Assembly (NCBI GenBank): GCA_017882025.1 | Contig: JADGQG010000123.1 | Coordinates: 1 to 5,915 of the forward strand | DNA length: 5,915 nt | Direction: 5' to 3' | From: Chloroflexota bacterium | Lineage (GTDB): Bacteria > Chloroflexota > Limnocylindria > Limnocylindrales > CSP1-4 | Shown: positions 5,246 to 5,915 of the stretch, piece by piece | Layout of the letters: each line of letters begins with the position of its first letter | How positions within the stretch are numbered: the first letter of the stretch is position 1 | The notes under the pieces: generated by a model | What the model was told of the DNA's origin: nothing | The model's database searches: none | Seen by the model: only the letters and a program-made list of their open reading frames with translations | Made by a program: the position numbers and the translations under genes

Positions 5246-5915
5246 AGAGCGCCTCAACCGAGAGGTACCGCTCGCCCGTGTCGTAGGCGAAGGTCAGGAT
5301 CCGGGCGCCGTCGGCAACCTGCGGCAGCAGCTGTGCCACGGCCGCCAGCGAGGCGCCGGACGAGACGCCGACGAGCAGGCCCTCCTCGCGGGCAGCGCGA
5401 CGTGCGTACGTCATCGCGTCATCCGGGGCGACCTGGAGGATGCCGTCGAGCAGCTCGGGACGCATCACGCCCGGGATGAACCCGGCGCCGATCCCCTGGA
5501 TCGGGTGCGGGCTGTGCGTGCCGCCGGAGAGCACCGGCGAGAGCGTCGGCTCCACGGCGAAGACGTGGAGGTTCGGCCAAAGCGGCTTGAGCACCTCGGC
5601 GAGGCCCGTGATATGGCCGCCGGTCCCGACGCCGGTCACGAGGTAGTCCACGCCATCCGGGAAGTCTCGCAGGATCTCCGCCGCGGTCGTGCGACGGTGC
5701 GCCTCGACGTTGGCCGGGTTGTCGAATTGCATCGGCATCCAGGCGCCGGGAATCTCGGCCTCGAGCTCCCGCGCCCGCGCGATCGCGCCCTTCATGCCGA
5801 GCTCACGTGGCGTCAGCTCCAGCTCGGCGCCGTAGCCCGTCATCAGCTTGCGGCGCTCGATGGAGAACGATTCGGGCATGCACAGGATCAGCCGGTAGCC
5901 CTTGACCGCGCAGAC
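5238..5915 (-). CDS. cysK: Cysteine synthase (O-acetylserine sulfhydrylase), C-terminal part, partial at right edge
   Basis: The 225 visible residues run off the right edge; the N-terminus with the PLP-binding lysine lies outside. The enzyme joins O-acetylserine with sulfide to give cysteine and acetate, using pyridoxal phosphate in the cytosol. Visible hallmarks (numbered from the edge) are MPESFSIERR at 13-22, the phosphate-binding loop GVGTGGHITG at about 95-104, the block VEPTLSPVLSGG followed by HPIQGIGAGFIPG, the PLP-ring loop GVSSGASLAA at 183-192, and the family ending YDTGERYLSVEALWG. The QGIGAGFIP block favours CysK over CysM or cystathionine beta-synthase, although the group is hard to split from a partial sequence. 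The gene converges on sulP with 54 bp between stops, which fits a sulfur-assimilation neighbourhood. Confidence 0.92.
   Translation of the reverse strand, partial: VCAVKGYRLILCMPESFSIERRKLMTGYGAELELTPRELGMKGAIARARELEAEIPGAWMPMQFDNPANVEAHRRTTAAEILRDFPDGVDYLVTGVGTGGHITGLAEVLKPLWPNLHVFAVEPTLSPVLSGGTHSPHPIQGIGAGFIPGVMRPELLDGILQVAPDDAMTYARRAAREEGLLVGVSSGASLAAVAQLLPQVADGARILTFAYDTGERYLSVEALWG

Overview
This is a GC-rich (roughly 70%) bacterial chromosomal window with six tightly packed, mostly housekeeping or accessory genes and two short gene-poor gaps. Codon third positions are overwhelmingly G or C. The ferritin resembles the actinobacterial BfrB type as I remember it. The lipoprotein has a long Ala/Ser/Pro linker of a style common in GC-rich Chloroflexota (Limnocylindria-like) and Actinobacteria. 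I would guess one of those two groups, without being able to decide. No tRNA, rRNA, CRISPR array, transposase, integrase or phage gene is visible.

Layout. 1-438 (+): C-terminal part of an ECF sigma factor of the ECF42 type, which carries a TPR-like C-terminal extension; its start lies off the left edge. It converges on a 182-residue lipoprotein on the minus strand (509-1057), whose signal peptide seems to begin at a CTG codon. Upstream of the lipoprotein on the same strand is a ferritin (1120-1650), with a good Shine-Dalgarno site and a complete ferroxidase centre. A gene-poor stretch (1651-2067) follows. It holds a decayed-looking hydrophobic reading frame and a 54-bp near-copy of the 3' end of the Nudix gene found 1010 bp further on. 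Then come a small two-helix membrane protein with a coiled-coil tail (2068-2514, -) and a Nudix hydrolase (2793-3260, -). A SulP-family anion transporter with a STAS domain (3387-5183, +) diverges from the Nudix gene and converges on a cysteine synthase gene (5238-5915, -) cut off by the right edge.

How the genes may work together. SulP (possible sulfate uptake) and CysK (O-acetylserine + sulfide to cysteine) face each other across 54 bp and fit a sulfur-assimilation theme, but they are on opposite strands and cannot form an operon. The remaining genes look like independent units: iron storage, nucleotide-derivative hydrolysis, and envelope proteins.

I found no clear new multi-gene system. 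The most notable signals are the duplicated Nudix 3' end next to a decayed membrane-protein frame, a strong inverted repeat in the sulP leader, the unusual start of the lipoprotein, and the BfrB-like tail of the ferritin.
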